In this document: piece after piece, positions 10,659-22,757 of the stretch
Numbering within the stretch: the first letter of the stretch is position 1
Layout of the letters: every line of letters starts with the position of its first letter
Assembly (NCBI GenBank): GCA_021399445.1
Contig: JAJTUQ010000001.1
Location: 1,426,001 to 1,490,000, forward strand
Source of the DNA: Xylogone sp. PMI_703
Taxonomy: Eukaryota > Ascomycota > Leotiomycetes
DNA length: 64,000 nt
Reading direction: 5' to 3'
The notes under the pieces: model-generated
Seen by the model: only the letters and a program-made list of their open reading frames with translations
Databases searched by the model: none
Told to the model about the DNA's origin: nothing
Position numbers and translations under genes: made by a program

Positions 10659-13325
10659 TCACTTCTTCTTAGGAGGAGACGTTGTTTCTGGGCTCAACAA
10701 TCCATTCTCCTTGGGTGGCGAGTGAGGTGCTGAGTCTGAAGTTCGACGTCCCCAGATATCATCTCCAAAGTTGCTACTTGGCGTCCTGGAAATCATAGGC
10801 TTGCCCGCAACGCTCTGGACGCCGTTTCCGTATCCAATACGGCTGGCAGCATCGAGGGTGCTCTGGCACATGCGGAGGAAAACAGCCCCAAGCTCCGGCT
10901 TGTGTAGTGGGATAAGAGAGAAGAACAGGGAGGCGGTAATACGTAGAAGGGTCTTCTTGTGTATACGGACTTCGTAGGTGGACTCAAGGAATTCCCAGAA
11001 GACATCTTGGAGCTCAGTGAGGAGAGTCTGGTCGGCTTCATCGAGGATCGGTTGATCCGGGGAAATGACATGATGATTGGCGGACATAAAAAGGATATGA
11101 TCGTATCCCAGGAGGGATTGTAGTACCTTGGCCAGATCATAATGGATGTCACCCTCGGGAGTGAGTGTATTGTTGAGTTGGCAGCGCACGTCAATGAAAC
11201 TAACTAATTTTTCGTCCTTGGAGAGGATCGCATTGCTGAAGACTGGATCACCATGAATGACCTGAGCGTGTACCCCTTTTTCTTCAGCTTCGTAGGTATC
11301 AAGGAACTCATTGAGGCGATTGAATAAATCAGATGCTAGAGGGCCTAAGGAGGCATATCGTTCAGCATGAGCTAAATACCGGGACCGGAGCTTGGAGCCA
11401 TAATTTGCATAGATATTCACACGGCCTTTTGCAGCCTCAAGGGAGTGCGCGGCAAACTTTTCTGCTAGAGGAGTGGATATGGGGAGAGATGGAGTGGCGG
11501 GGTTTGGTGTCGAATGGATCTTGTGCAACGCAGTGAGAAAAGTGAGAAGACGGCCTTTAGTGATTGATCGGCCGACAAGCAGATGTGAGAATGTTAAGCC
11601 CTTTCTGTTTTCCATAGTGATGGTATATGTTGAAGTCTCCGGGAGGTAGTCAACATGGTATACTGCAGGGAACACCGTAGAGAGCTCAGGAGGCAGGTGA
11701 GAATAGAAATACAGTTCTCCAAGGATATTTTCCGACTTGGAGGATTTGATGACTTTATCACCAATGATCTGGATGGTATTGAAATCGCGAGCAGCAATCA
11801 TCCCGGCCTTCTTGGTGTCCGTGTTGCCTAGTATGGCAGCTGGGTCTGGCTCTTCGAGCAGCCAGCCAATTTCACGCATAGTATCTAAATTGGCATTGAC
11901 GGCCAAGTCATCAACATAGACGTCGGCCCATGGCTTGCCAAAATGGATGTCATGATATGGTATGTTGTATTTCTCCAACTGCGCAAATGTGACTGGCCCA
12001 ATATCCGCAATAACGGCACCGATATTTCCCTTGTGGGTTCGCATACGCCGGGCAGTTTGCTTGGGAGTTATTAGCAATCGTGGTAAGAAAGCAAAGAGAA
12101 ATATAGGAAGAGTAAGCTTACAATAATAATATAGTGTCCAGCTTTATGCAATTGCTGCACAAGCGCGATATTCTTCATAATAGGGGGGCAAGTAGAATAA
12201 TCGCCTGGTACAGTTGGGACACCAACAAGGGTAGAATCCAGATCGAAGCAGAACCTCCGAGGCTTGACCTTGATAGTTGAGGCATCCACCTTGAGCTGAC
12301 GCAAAAGATCCTGTAGCTGTTCAGGGGTACCAACACAGCTGAAGTCCGTCTTGCCAATACCGATGCCCAAGAAAGGCACTTTGCCTTCCAGTATCATAGT
12401 TGAAATCATTTGACTAGTATAATACTCGCCGACTTCACCTGGCCTCCTCGAGTTCATATCAATGTTTTCTGCGGCCCATGATTTCAGGACGGCAGCGGAG
12501 GGAAACACATAAGCTCCCGTATTGGCCTTGTTGGATATTGCGACCTTCTCGCGAATATCGGTGATCAGGGGCAATCCATTGTTCATCTCTGTCTGGATGT
12601 ATGAGAAGATGGGCTTGTCACCGTCATCAGGGAAGTAGAAACAGGCACCATGGCCATACGGCATATCTCTAATATTCTGAAGGACATCTGCCCAGTAGAT
12701 GGTATCGCAATCCAGGGACACAGTTCTCCGTCTGAGATGATCCTGGCTCATGCTCTGACTGACGATATATAGCTGTGATCAGGCGTTAGTGCTGGAACAT
12801 ACAGAGAAGATATTATAAAGCCAAGTTTTTGATTACGCTCTACTGCCCGTTCTTTTCTCTCCTAACCCCCTCTGAATTCTTACTCGAAATTTATGGAACC
12901 AGCTGAGGGCCAGGAAAAGAATTCCAAAAGAAAGAAATATGGTTGGGCAAATGAGAGAAACTCACAGTCTCAGAAGCGCCCTTCGTCTGATGCCTCAATC
13001 GCAGCAGCCGGAAATCAATCTTGGGGAAGGACTTGGCCACCAACTGGCCAATACGAAACTCATCGTCAACCTCCTCGTTGATGGCCATCCACAGAGTATC
13101 GCCAGGTTTGATGCTCAAGTTGTCGATCATCCATAAGATCATGGGCCGGCCCACGATATTAATGAGTGGCTTTGGAAAGCGGTAGCCTTCTCGTGCAAAT
13201 CTAGAGCCAATGCCCCCAATTGGCACGATGATGTTGAGGGCATCGCTGCGAGCTGTGGTCGGGTTGGCAGAAGTATCGTCGAGCTTCAGCCTTGCGGCAG
13301 CCGCAGAGATCTGTTGTTCCCCCAT
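10659..13325 (-). CDS. Trimodular nucleotidyltransferase - HAD phosphatase - aminoglycoside-phosphotransferase-like kinase
   Basis: Three exons (12966-13325, 12122-12772, 10659-12059) give 803 residues. The first join reads KGASETLYIVSQS and the second AGHYIIIQTARRMRTH, both natural for these folds. Residues 1 to about 265 form a nucleotidyltransferase with the signature PIGGIGSRF...FPKPL. Residues about 290-400 form a HAD phosphatase of the capsule-biosynthesis type: FCFDLDSTLV holds D297 and D299, and FGKPWADVYVDD lies downstream. Residues about 430-760 resemble a choline/aminoglycoside kinase, with HGDPVFSN (H606, D608) and FIDVRC. The tail is disordered. The three activities together would phosphorylate a small molecule, remove a phosphate and attach it to a nucleotide. 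The substrate is not readable from sequence. There is no signal peptide, so the cytosol is expected. The neighbour across the intergenic gap is a nucleotide-sugar transporter. Confidence 0.85.
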
Positions 13326-16300
13326 GGTGGGTTCGTGTGGTTAGCTAGTCTAGCGGAGTTTGGCGGTACTGCAGCCCTGAATAAACCAGTAACGAGTGTG
13401 GAGGGTAGGTATCTCAACGTTCTAGCAGAGAAAGAAGGAAGAAAAAGAGGGTCAAAACTAAGCACAATTGAGGAAGGATGCTAGCCTTTATTATTGTTTA
13501 TGATACGACTACCAGCTGGTGGTGAGGACACGAGGGATGCTCGCACACCAGCATGTGTTTTGGAGGCAGGACTATCAACCAAGGCCTGGCGTACGCCGCA
13601 GTGGCACCAGGGGGATCAGCCTTGGCGGCTTGCCGGGCGTCCAGTCCAGCGTCCTGGCTGCTCCAGCGCACACTACTGTAAGTAGCGATCCTGCATGTTA
13701 GGGGCAAAAAAGGCGATCGGCCCTGAGAACTTGTGTGTCGAGGGGCACCTTCGAGGATCCCCTCCCCTTTTTCCCATGTGCAATGTACCAGACTCGCAAG
13801 TACAGGCAATCAGCACAGTAAAGAGGTAACAGCAGCTCCACCAAGCATGGTATTGCAGTACCGGTGCTCGCCATCACCTTCACTGGTGTCTGACTGTCTG
13901 ACTGTGTTACGGTGCTATCTTGCTTGCTCGGTGCGGGTGTGGTCCTCCATCTGATCCACCACCATATCGGTGGTGGAGCAGACCGACGCAATCCATGAGT
14001 GATTTACTTGCGACTTTCCATCTTCATCTTTCCTGCTTTTTATGCATCTGGTTGGTTAACACGTAAACTGCTAACCTGGCCCTCCTGGCTCTCCTGACCA
14101 TCCCATCGGTCGCAGCTATCGACAGCACCTGTTTGCATCAATACAGCGCAGCATCGTGTAAACCTCCATCAATTGACGAGATTGCACCTGACAATATGTC
14201 GCAGGCAACTAATAATTAACGACATCTCCAACTGAGGTCCAGACCACAGCCCATCCGACGCCTCGTGTCGGGCTTCCTTCCCCATCCACGAATGCCCTGG
14301 AGGAGACATCGTGTGTTGCACAAGCTTTTGCTGAAGACTCGGCGTGACAGGTCATGGTGCTGCTGAGGCGCTGGTGCCGGTACTGTACCTCATCCTGAAG
14401 CGAGACGCTGGCGTCTTATGCAGGCTCCACCCTGTAGCAATAAATAGCCCGTGCTAATTAACGGGCCAGAGGCTCGGTGCTGATCTCGATCTCGAAACAG
14501 ACATCCCGCAGCCTGTAAGATTGAAGGCGGCTGGTGGAAAAGGAAAAATGCGGTAAGTAAAGTCGCCAAAAGCAAAAGGAGATGGAAAGGGGGTCCAGCA
14601 AGCATCAATTGACATCCAGTCTCTGAATCAGTGTTTGATGTCCCATATCCTAGAGCTGCCATGCTTCCCAATTGGTAATGTGGTAATTCATTTAATCTCC
14701 AGACTCGGTTCTCCCTACGGTTGCATAGTGGCGAGGATCAGAACACAATTGCCAGATACCTGTTCGAAGGCTTGAAGGATGCAGTGTTCTTCTCATCGTA
14801 TTCCCCTTATGTGGCAGCAAGCCACCTTCGTATAAAGTTATCCTGTACAGTGACGTTCCTGTTTGGGGTACTGGTCACCCGTGGAACGGAGGAATCCTCC
14901 GATAGCCTGCAGCAATACGCGAATAAAAGCGCCATTTTTCTCCTGAGAAGCGCATCTAGGAAGGGCTGAGTTGTCCAACGAGGGAGAACTCACTCACTTA
15001 CCAGTAGCTATTACTATGGGATTCCATAATCGGCTTCAGTAATCTCCTAGGACACCAGCTGATGACTACCGGTAGAGCTCAAGTCATTACTTCCATAAGC
15101 TGGTTGCCGTTTTCCTATTTCTCTCTTCATCTGGTGGTTGGTCTTGGCACCGGCGGCGTCGGCGCCAGTTCATGTAAGATTGCGATTCCAGTAATTAGAT
15201 ATGGGTTGTGCAATAGGTTGACGGAAACAACCTCTCTCTCCTTCCTCCGCAGAATTGGCAGATGTATTCATGTGCGGTGTGTCTCTGCTTAGAAAACGGT
15301 TGATGCTAATAAGTCGGGTTCACACACGGAGAAATTTAAACACAGCCTTATCGTTATCCGCGCCCTGGGCCGGCAAGAGGCGAACTCACGGTCGTGAACC
15401 CAAGTACCGTACCGTGGCGCACGGAGTACCGTCCCAAAAGTCGACTCGCAAAGTTACATCGCCGCTAAGTGACTGCAGAGGCTAAGTTGACCACCGCCTG
15501 GCTCGTTGATTTATCAAGCCTCTCAGCGCGAGAACTGACGCATGTGCGCTCGAGTCTCGCCGAGTGAGACCAGAAATGGGTGGAATGTTGCGAGGAAAGA
15601 TACGAAAAGTAAACACTGCAAGCCCTCGAGGCCCTCTGCTCTGCTGCCAACTCTGTAACCTGCCAACTGGGCAACGTACCGCGCTGTGCAAAGACGATCA
15701 ATGTATTGTACCTTAGACCTCCAGAAGTCAGCTCCAGGGAAGGCGATTGGAGGTGATTTAAGTACACCACCTGGAGCACTGCACTGGCCACTGCGATCCC
15801 GGCATCCATGATTTGATTTGATATGATTTGATTTTTAGGTCTTTTCAAATCAAATCGATTTTTTTTGCCAACTGCATCCAGACAGCGAGGGTTGCGATAA
15901 CTGCAGCAACCATGGAGTGTGCATGATGGAAGACGACAGCTGTCCTGTGAAGGTCGCAGATCATTGTCAACTTTTGTTCCCGGGTGAACAACAAGCCCAA
16001 ATCAACATCCAGTAGAGACAGCGCGGTCGCACTGCAAGTACGAACCAGAGACCAAGGGCAACGCGAGTCAGACAACAAAGTTACCATACTGCGATAATAA
16101 TTAGTACGTTGTGCAGAGAGGAAGCCAGTGACGTCGCGCATTGTTTCCTGTCGATGATGCTCGATGATACTTACGAGATATCAGCCAGGGCTGAGATGGG
16201 AGATGGTGGCCCAAAGGTACCGTAGGATTGTGCTGGACCGAAGAGAAGCATTCCATCGAAGGCGCCTGGGTTGCAGCCAAGGCCCCCGTTTGCCTGCACC

Positions 16301-17003
16301 TGCTCCCTGGGCCCGGGCAGCCTGGGTGTGCCTGGTCCGGTGCTGATCCAGTGCCTCCTCCCTGGTTGTCTGTCCTGGCGCTGTTCCCTGTTGCATGCCT
16401 GCTTCCGCGGTCCTTCCGCGCCAAACTAGGCCTGCCTGCCCCTCCCGCACCAAAACGGCTCGCCATTATTTTCTGCGTTTGCCCAGCTCCGTCTTCATCT
16501 ACAGTGTACACAACAGCAAGGGGCAAGCTGCTCTAATCAATCGTTCCGCCAGATTACTGCATCGTATTCGAGAACAATCACTCAACCGGTTCTAGGCACT
16601 TAGATTCCTAGAACTTGAGAGCCTGAAGTTCCAGGTACCAGACATTCAACTCGACTAAATCTTGAGAGGCCCCAAACCTGGAGGCCGATCTTATCAAGCT
16701 TCCCTCGTTGTTGTCCGGTGGTCGACAATCTTGCATTCACCATCCTCACTCGTTCCAGTCCGGCACCTGCACTCTTTAGGACCGAGGCTGTGACATTCCA
16801 CCGTCTCTGAAAGTTTGAGAATATCTCGAATTTAATCAACACAAAAGCTCTCCTGTACGATCTCCTATAACGGTCTCGATACATCTTTTCATGACGCTAG
16901 CCAGAGATTGAGAGACACGATACAACACCCTTTGGACCTTCTGTATCTCCTTGCTCGCATCATTCCAGTTTTGGTGCAATCTATCGAATAGATCAATGCA
17001 ACC
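13326..17003. other. Long intergenic region between divergent genes
   Basis: These 3.7 kb separate the start codons of the trimodular enzyme (-) and the nucleotide-sugar transporter fusion (+), so both promoters are here. Base composition changes along it. A GC-rich block lies near 16250-16460, and an AT-rich inverted repeat lies at 15810-15856. A short direct repeat of TGTCTGAC lies near 13890. Open frames such as 16101-16526 (-) and 15845-16141 (-) show no domain. I see no tRNA or transposon. Confidence 0.5.
15810..15856. repeat. AT-rich inverted repeat (11-bp arms)
   Basis: GATTTGATTTG at 15810-15820 is the exact reverse complement of CAAATCAAATC at 15846-15856. A second GATTTGATTT at 15825-15834 can also pair with the right arm. 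The element could form a hairpin or bind a dimeric protein. No function is shown. Confidence 0.7.
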
Positions 17004-19734
17004 ATGATTCGAATTCCTAGATTTCCCCTTCATCACCGCCTGTCATGGCTTCACGGTCCCCAAGGCGCTGCCTATGCTGCAGCACTCGGTTTAGTGTCCA
17101 TCCAAGTTGGTATTGGTATCATCATGAAAGCTGCCCAACGAGGAGGAACGTACACGTTTTCCCCGTCCTCTTCGGTCACAATCTCTGAGTTCTGCAAGAT
17201 GCTACTGTCGACACTCTTTTTCTACCGCGAATGCAGTAAGAGGAACTGGAATGATTCTGATTCGGGTTCGTTCGAAGAGACAAAGCCATTTTCTGCAGAT
17301 GAGGAAGAGGGCAAGATCAATGGCAATGGCGAGGCTAGTGGTTCACACCAAACAAACCGGTACGACAATGGCGCTGCTCCAAGGCTGGACCTCGGGCGGT
17401 TTTGGGAATATATCAAGAACGAGGTATCTGTGGATGTAAGATATGGGTTTGCACAGCTGGCATTATTTTATGCCCTAATTAACAACACTGTAAGTGCCAA
17501 CCTTGACCGTGTATTTCAAGCCTCTTTTGTTCCCGTTGTGTAATCTGCTGTACTACGTATGAAACCTCACTAACCGTCGCCCGATCTTATTAGAACTTCG
17601 TGTCATACAAAGTTGCTGATCCTGGTACGATCCAACTTACCAAATCTGGCGTCACATTCATCACCGCACTTGTCATGATCTTTACTCTAGGGAGCAAAAT
17701 TACCAAGATCCAGTGGATAGCAATTGTCATCCAGGTATGCCGACCTCCTCCAAAGGCCTTGTCGAGAATCGAATTCCTAATCCATCTGTGTGTAGATCTG
17801 TGGTTTAGTTGTTACACAATATCACCCAGAAACTGGAACTTCGTATCCTTTTTCCACTTATCTAATTTTAATTTTCCAAGTGTTTCTAAGTGCTCTTTCT
17901 GGAGTCTACAACCAAGCTTTATTGAAAGCCGAGAATGCCTCCCTTCACGCGGATAATATGATCCTCTATGCTTCAGGTGCTGCTATCAACCTCCTTCTGC
18001 ACATAACAATTAGACTATTCAAGGCAGACGAACCCGGGTTCTTTTCGGGCTATGGAAGTATTGGCGCTTTCATGGTCATTATGAGCAATGTTTTTATTGG
18101 GTTGGCTATGACTGCTGTGTATAAATGTGAGTAGCCCTTCTATCATGAGTTGATCTCTAATGCTAAATGATATTGCCAGATGCCGATGCCGTTATTAAAT
18201 GTTTTGCCACAGCCGTTTCGACTGGCATTCTTTTATATCTTTCGCCGATCCTCTTTAACACAGAGCTCAGCTTCCTCGTGCTGCCTGGAACTGTGGTTGT
18301 GTTTATTGCTTCCTGGTTGTACATGGAAGGAGCTGCGCCAAAAGATCCAAATCCTCCACCGCCAAGGGATCCATCTGCTCCAGAAAAGCGTTCCATCTTT
18401 GCTAAGATGGCCGCTGTTTCAAAAGTTAGTACAGTAGCCTGACGTGAACAGATTTCTCAGACTAACGACGTAAATAGCTCTATCACAATGCTGTTCTAGG
18501 CTCAGCAACCCTATTCACAGTGATTGTAGTGGCTTTCTTGACGAAGCTTGATTCTAGAATGCCAGATGCCGTTGGCCATAAGCCTAGTGCCCCGACTTCC
18601 AGTGGCGATCAACCAATTCTCACTTCACCGTTTGCCAACACTCTTGCCATAATTCGTTGGAATAGTAACCATCCAGAGCGTATGCCTTTGCTTGCTAAAT
18701 ATGGACCTTTCTTCCATGACATCCATTTCAGCATGCCAGGCTATGTCAAAGACAAACCCGTCGACTATCACAATCTCACTCATGATTCTAGTAAGGATAC
18801 ATTTCACATTTACGTGCAGGTCGCCAAAACAATGCAGCTTATCCTTGACGCACCCCCTGAAAGTAAGACGGCTGAAATTGATGGCCTTCTCTTTTTCCAT
18901 TTCGACGCCTGGATAGATCCATTGGCCTTCAATGGCGCAAATATGCAAAATATATGGTTCCCAGATGTTACCGACGTAGCACCCCCTGCTGGAGGTGGCC
19001 CACGCTTTTACTGTACCAACGATACGAAGGCTTACCGCTGGTGGGGTATCAATGATAAGCTCCATCACGCTTCTCTGGCTGCCTCTGCAGTTGTCGACCA
19101 CTTCGACCTCGACTATGTTGTAGATCCTTCGAAATGGTGTACTGGTTGGTCTGATATTTATTACATCCCCAAACGATTCTTTGCCGACTTCATCTTCCTA
19201 AGCTCTATATTTGGCGGATTCTCAGTATTCCACGAGATTGCTGTTCCTACTATAGTTCATATTATAGACGAATCTCGTCGCCGTCATCCTACTCGCGGTG
19301 TCCTCGATCACATGAGCGACTGCTGGGGTAGCTGCTGTGCTAGTCATCCGCCTGCTGACGAGCTCATCTCGAGACGCTGTGGACATCGTCTAGACTACCG
19401 AGAAGATGTGTCAATGTTACATTTCAAGCGTCTTGACGAGGAAGCAGCTATGCTGGGCGACACGATTGGCGCCGTTAACTATACACACCTCGATGACAAG
19501 AAGGGAGGGTTCTCCGCTGAGACCCTCAATGCCCTGAAATTCGACTCTGGACCTGCTAAAGATGCAGCGGATCCCAAAGGCGACACCAAGGCTATTAAGG
19601 AAGCAGATCGTAAGATGGATGATATAGCGAAGCAAAGAGAAAAGAATCTCAAGGCAGGAACACCGCCTCCTGGGACTCCAGATGGTGTATTCGATAAAGA
19701 AGAGAAGGAGCCAGCGAAGATGAAAAGAAATTAA
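17004..19734 (+). CDS. Nucleotide-sugar transporter fused to a glycosyltransferase-like domain
   Basis: Five exons (17004-17489, 17594-17734, 17796-18126, 18180-18424, 18478-19734) give 819 residues. About the first 400 residues are a multi-span SLC35A-type UDP-galactose/nucleotide-sugar transporter: NFVSYKVADPGTIQLTKSG, VFLSALSGVYNQALLK and a loop of about 50 acidic residues between the first spans. The last exon opens with a hydrophobic span (about 402-425), then a soluble domain at about 450-770. This has LAIIRWNSNHPERM, LLFFHFDAWIDP (D544), GWSDIYYIPKRFF and VFHEIAVPTIVHII. The layout looks like a GT-A glycosyltransferase with an acidic metal-binding-like motif, but that is my inference. 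The frame is continuous across every join. The protein should sit in the Golgi or ER membrane and bring an activated sugar into the lumen. Confidence 0.85.
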
Positions 19735-20854
19735 GAGAGCTTTTATGAAGCCTTGGATGACGAATACAGCATTACGACATTTTTTATACCTCCCGTTCTA
19801 TTACCCTGGTCCTTTCATCAATGGGAGGAATACTGCCCATGTAACGCATTATAGAATTATTTTCCAACTGTATCATCTTTCTTCTGGTTATTCTCATACT
19901 CAATCACTTGGGATACTCTAGATGTGGTCCCTTTTCATTTTGGATTTTACGTGTGCATTCTAAAAAGCTACCAGCTTGGTTAGAGCTGACTCTTTTCCCT
20001 CGGGATTCATGGACAAGGAAGTTGTATGTATGTAATATCATAGGATAGTTGTTTTGCATTTAGGGGATATACAAGTGGAGGTGTATGTAAGATCTTCCAC
20101 CATTATTTAGTTACGAAATAATCGCAAAGAGATTAATCAAGTATATTCAAGACCTTTATAGTGTTCCTACTTCCTTATTTATGATGCAGAATGTATGATT
20201 ATGAAATGAAATGAAGGGGAAAATAAGCTCAGTAGTTCGACGTGGTGATAAGAGACTTTTGTGTCACATTACACCACGTCCACATTGCATATTATCCCAT
20301 TCATGCAAGGACCCGGGGGATCTAGGTTTCACAGTGGCGTGTAATATAGCTTTGAGATTATATGTGGGGTAGAAGTCCTCCGGGTTCTACAAGACGGATA
20401 TGAAAGATAATCTACGTTCTATCTCGATGTTTGCAGCATTTTAACAAATGGCTATATGTAGCACTGCCTATCATCTTGGGACTCTATGCACCTAATTCTT
20501 GCCAGGACCTACGGAATATCTTGACTGGCTTTACTTCAACTTCATCGTATTGATCAAAGTCCACACCTACAGAAATCAATGTACAATGACGGAATCCGTC
20601 GGAAATGAGAGTCCCAACCAACCCCAATCCATTCTCCCCGCCCAGTTGGGGGAAAAACGCCACCCCATGAAAAACCAGCTCAGTTAAGAGAATTGAAATA
20701 AGGAACCAGAACAAGTGTCAATGGTAAAAGGGAAAAGAAAAGTTACAATAATTCCGAGCTAATAGTTGGTGGGATAGTTTTGCTAGTTGGCAGCGAAAAC
20801 ATCCCACCGACCGTGCGGGCCGTAAAGAAATAGAAGGTAGGAAGCTCTAGCTCT
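19735..20854. other. Intergenic region between convergent genes
   Basis: This 1.1-kb AT-rich stretch lies between the transporter fusion (+) and an unknown gene (-), so it carries two 3' regions. The small open frames on each strand near 20484-20714 have no features. I see nothing else. Confidence 0.5.
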
Positions 20855-21924
20855 TTATTTCTTATCTTCGAAATAAAACTTGCCCAAGCCTTGCCCATCC
20901 GGGCTTCCCATCATCTTTTTCTCGTCTTGTCCTTGGTTAAGTCTATCGCCCATAATTCTCTCGGCAACTTCGACACCACTCATCCTTGAGTCACTGGGTA
21001 CATCTGCTGGTACTGGTCCACCTCTAGCAGCAGTATCAATATATCCTGCTCCAGGAATGTCATCAGCTAGCCCATCTACCATTCGCGCAGATCGTTTTTG
21101 TTGTTCGATTGCGCTATCGGACGTCGTGGTAGAGACTTCAGACGGACTCTGCACATTCATATAAGAAGGGCGCAACGGTGCAGGAGCAGGGCTCGCGCGG
21201 CCACCACTTCCTAGTAATCCTGCACCAACTAGATCTCTCCGACTGTATGTAGGACCACTAACGGTGCTACCTGCGCCCTCTCCAAATCCAACCAAACTGA
21301 CCTCATCACTCATACCGTCCCCTCCATCATCCATATCCCGATCCTCTTCCATCATCATGCTGGAAGAGAAGCGATCACGTTCATCAAGTTCTGGATCCGC
21401 CGCTGGGTAATTTGTGTCCATGCTCATGATATCCTCATCGTCCTGGCCCCTTGCGCTACCGCTTGCCCATGTTGTTGTACGCCCACCAACCGATCCAGTC
21501 GCCGATGCTGACCCCACCGTTGAGATCCTGGTTCCATCAAAATAGCCTGGTTGTCCACTGGGGCTGTAAGTCTGAGGCAAGTAAGGATTATGTCCCGCTG
21601 CTCGGGCAGCTGAGACTCGTTCTAGGCCTGCGAGTCGTGAGATGCGATCTGCGCGCTCGGCTTCTAAGGTATTAGACGAAGGTGTATGGCGATGGCCATG
21701 AGAACCATGTGGGAGTGGTGCGCCGCGGTGACCATCTTTTATGGCTGTCGTAGAGAGAGCTGAGAGAGAGGTGGTGGTGCTATTAGGGGTGCCGCTTAAT
21801 GGAGAGGGAGGTCAGTTGTAGTAATGGGAAGAAAGGTGAAAAGAAGGTGTACTAACGGCATCTCCGTTGGCGTTTCAGGATTGGAGGCCTGCTCTGGTAG
21901 ATTGATTAATGTTGGAGTGGCCAT
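20855..21924 (-). CDS. Conserved fungal protein of unknown function, mostly disordered
   Basis: Two exons, 21857-21924 and 20855-21794, are joined by a 62-bp intron (GTTAGT donor, CTGAC branch, TTAAG acceptor), giving 335 residues. The join reads TPTEMPGTPNSTTTSLSALS. I do not recognise the family. The middle is rich in Ser, Gly and Thr. A short predicted helix, about ERADRISRLAGLERVSAARAAG, is followed by NPYLPQTYSPSGQPGYFD and an acidic patch with repeated DMD and MMMEED. The C-terminal third has EQQKRSARMVDGLADDIPGAG and ends in a lysine-rich KFYFEDKK. I see no membrane span or signal peptide. The ordered pieces are spaced like binding motifs in a scaffold or regulator. That is an inference from composition only. 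Confidence 0.75.
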
Positions 21925-22757
21925 TATGACAATGGTATTCTGGAGACTTCGGGTGATAAATGGTGCAAGTGATGAAGGAGCTCTGCTCTTTGTTGTATGT
22001 TTTCTAGCTGCCAAGTCTCGTGATTCTAAAGCCTAGCTATTTGTATGTGAAATGAGTGTAACAGTTGAATTCAGTGCAGTAATCCTATCATGTCCTGGTA
22101 AGAGTCCTGCAACACATAGAAACAATTGATGTCTGGGATTTTACAGCGGTGGACAATCCATCTGTTCAGGGAGGAAGTGATGCCTGGTCACTCTCCAGAT
22201 GCGATGGGGGAGCCAATATGACGTCGATCGAACCATGGCCGCTAAGCTGTTTATGGAGATGGTACCTTGCCCACGTGAAATGCGTAATTTAAAGTAGGGG
22301 TTCACTAGTGCGAGCGGATCTGCTTTAGTACTGTTAGCGCCGTGCTCCGTATCGGAGACGGATTCGCTGTTCGGACTGGTGATATTATTACAGCAAACAA
22401 AAGATGCCTGGACGTGGCAATGCACATATCTAGATGTCGAAAAGCAAATCCTTTTATTAGAATTCAGCTGCATGTGGAGAATCTATAACTACAAAAAGCC
22501 ATTTAAGGAGTCGGAAGTACTCGTCCGAAAGACTCGTCTAATGTGGTGTGAAGTGCTCATGCTTTCCATCTCCCCAAGGATAAACCCCCAATAAACGCCC
22601 ACTTGCCCAATGATACATGAAGCGTCAAACGTATTCCCAATGATGCCTTGCTTCAAATTAGAAGTCACCAATCCCAATTAAGTCTAGTCAAGTAATTCAG
22701 TTACATGACAGAATTCTCTCCAAACTATTTGCACTGTACCTCTACTATAGATGTTGG
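21925..22757. other. Intergenic region, promoter of the unknown minus-strand gene
   Basis: This 833-bp stretch lies between two tandem minus-strand genes. It holds the promoter of the gene at 20855-21924 and the 3' region of the next one. The open frames inside (for example 22141-22473) are unsupported. Confidence 0.5.

Noticed and set aside
16101..16526. 141-codon minus-strand frame in the GC-rich block
   Set aside because: GC-rich DNA lacks stops on both strands, and the overlapping plus-strand frames are equally long. There is no domain.
17843..17890. A possible 48-bp intron (GTATCC...TAAG) in the transporter gene
   Set aside because: The frame is open straight through and reads SYPFSTYLILIFQVFLSALSG, which fits the transporter family better than the spliced form.
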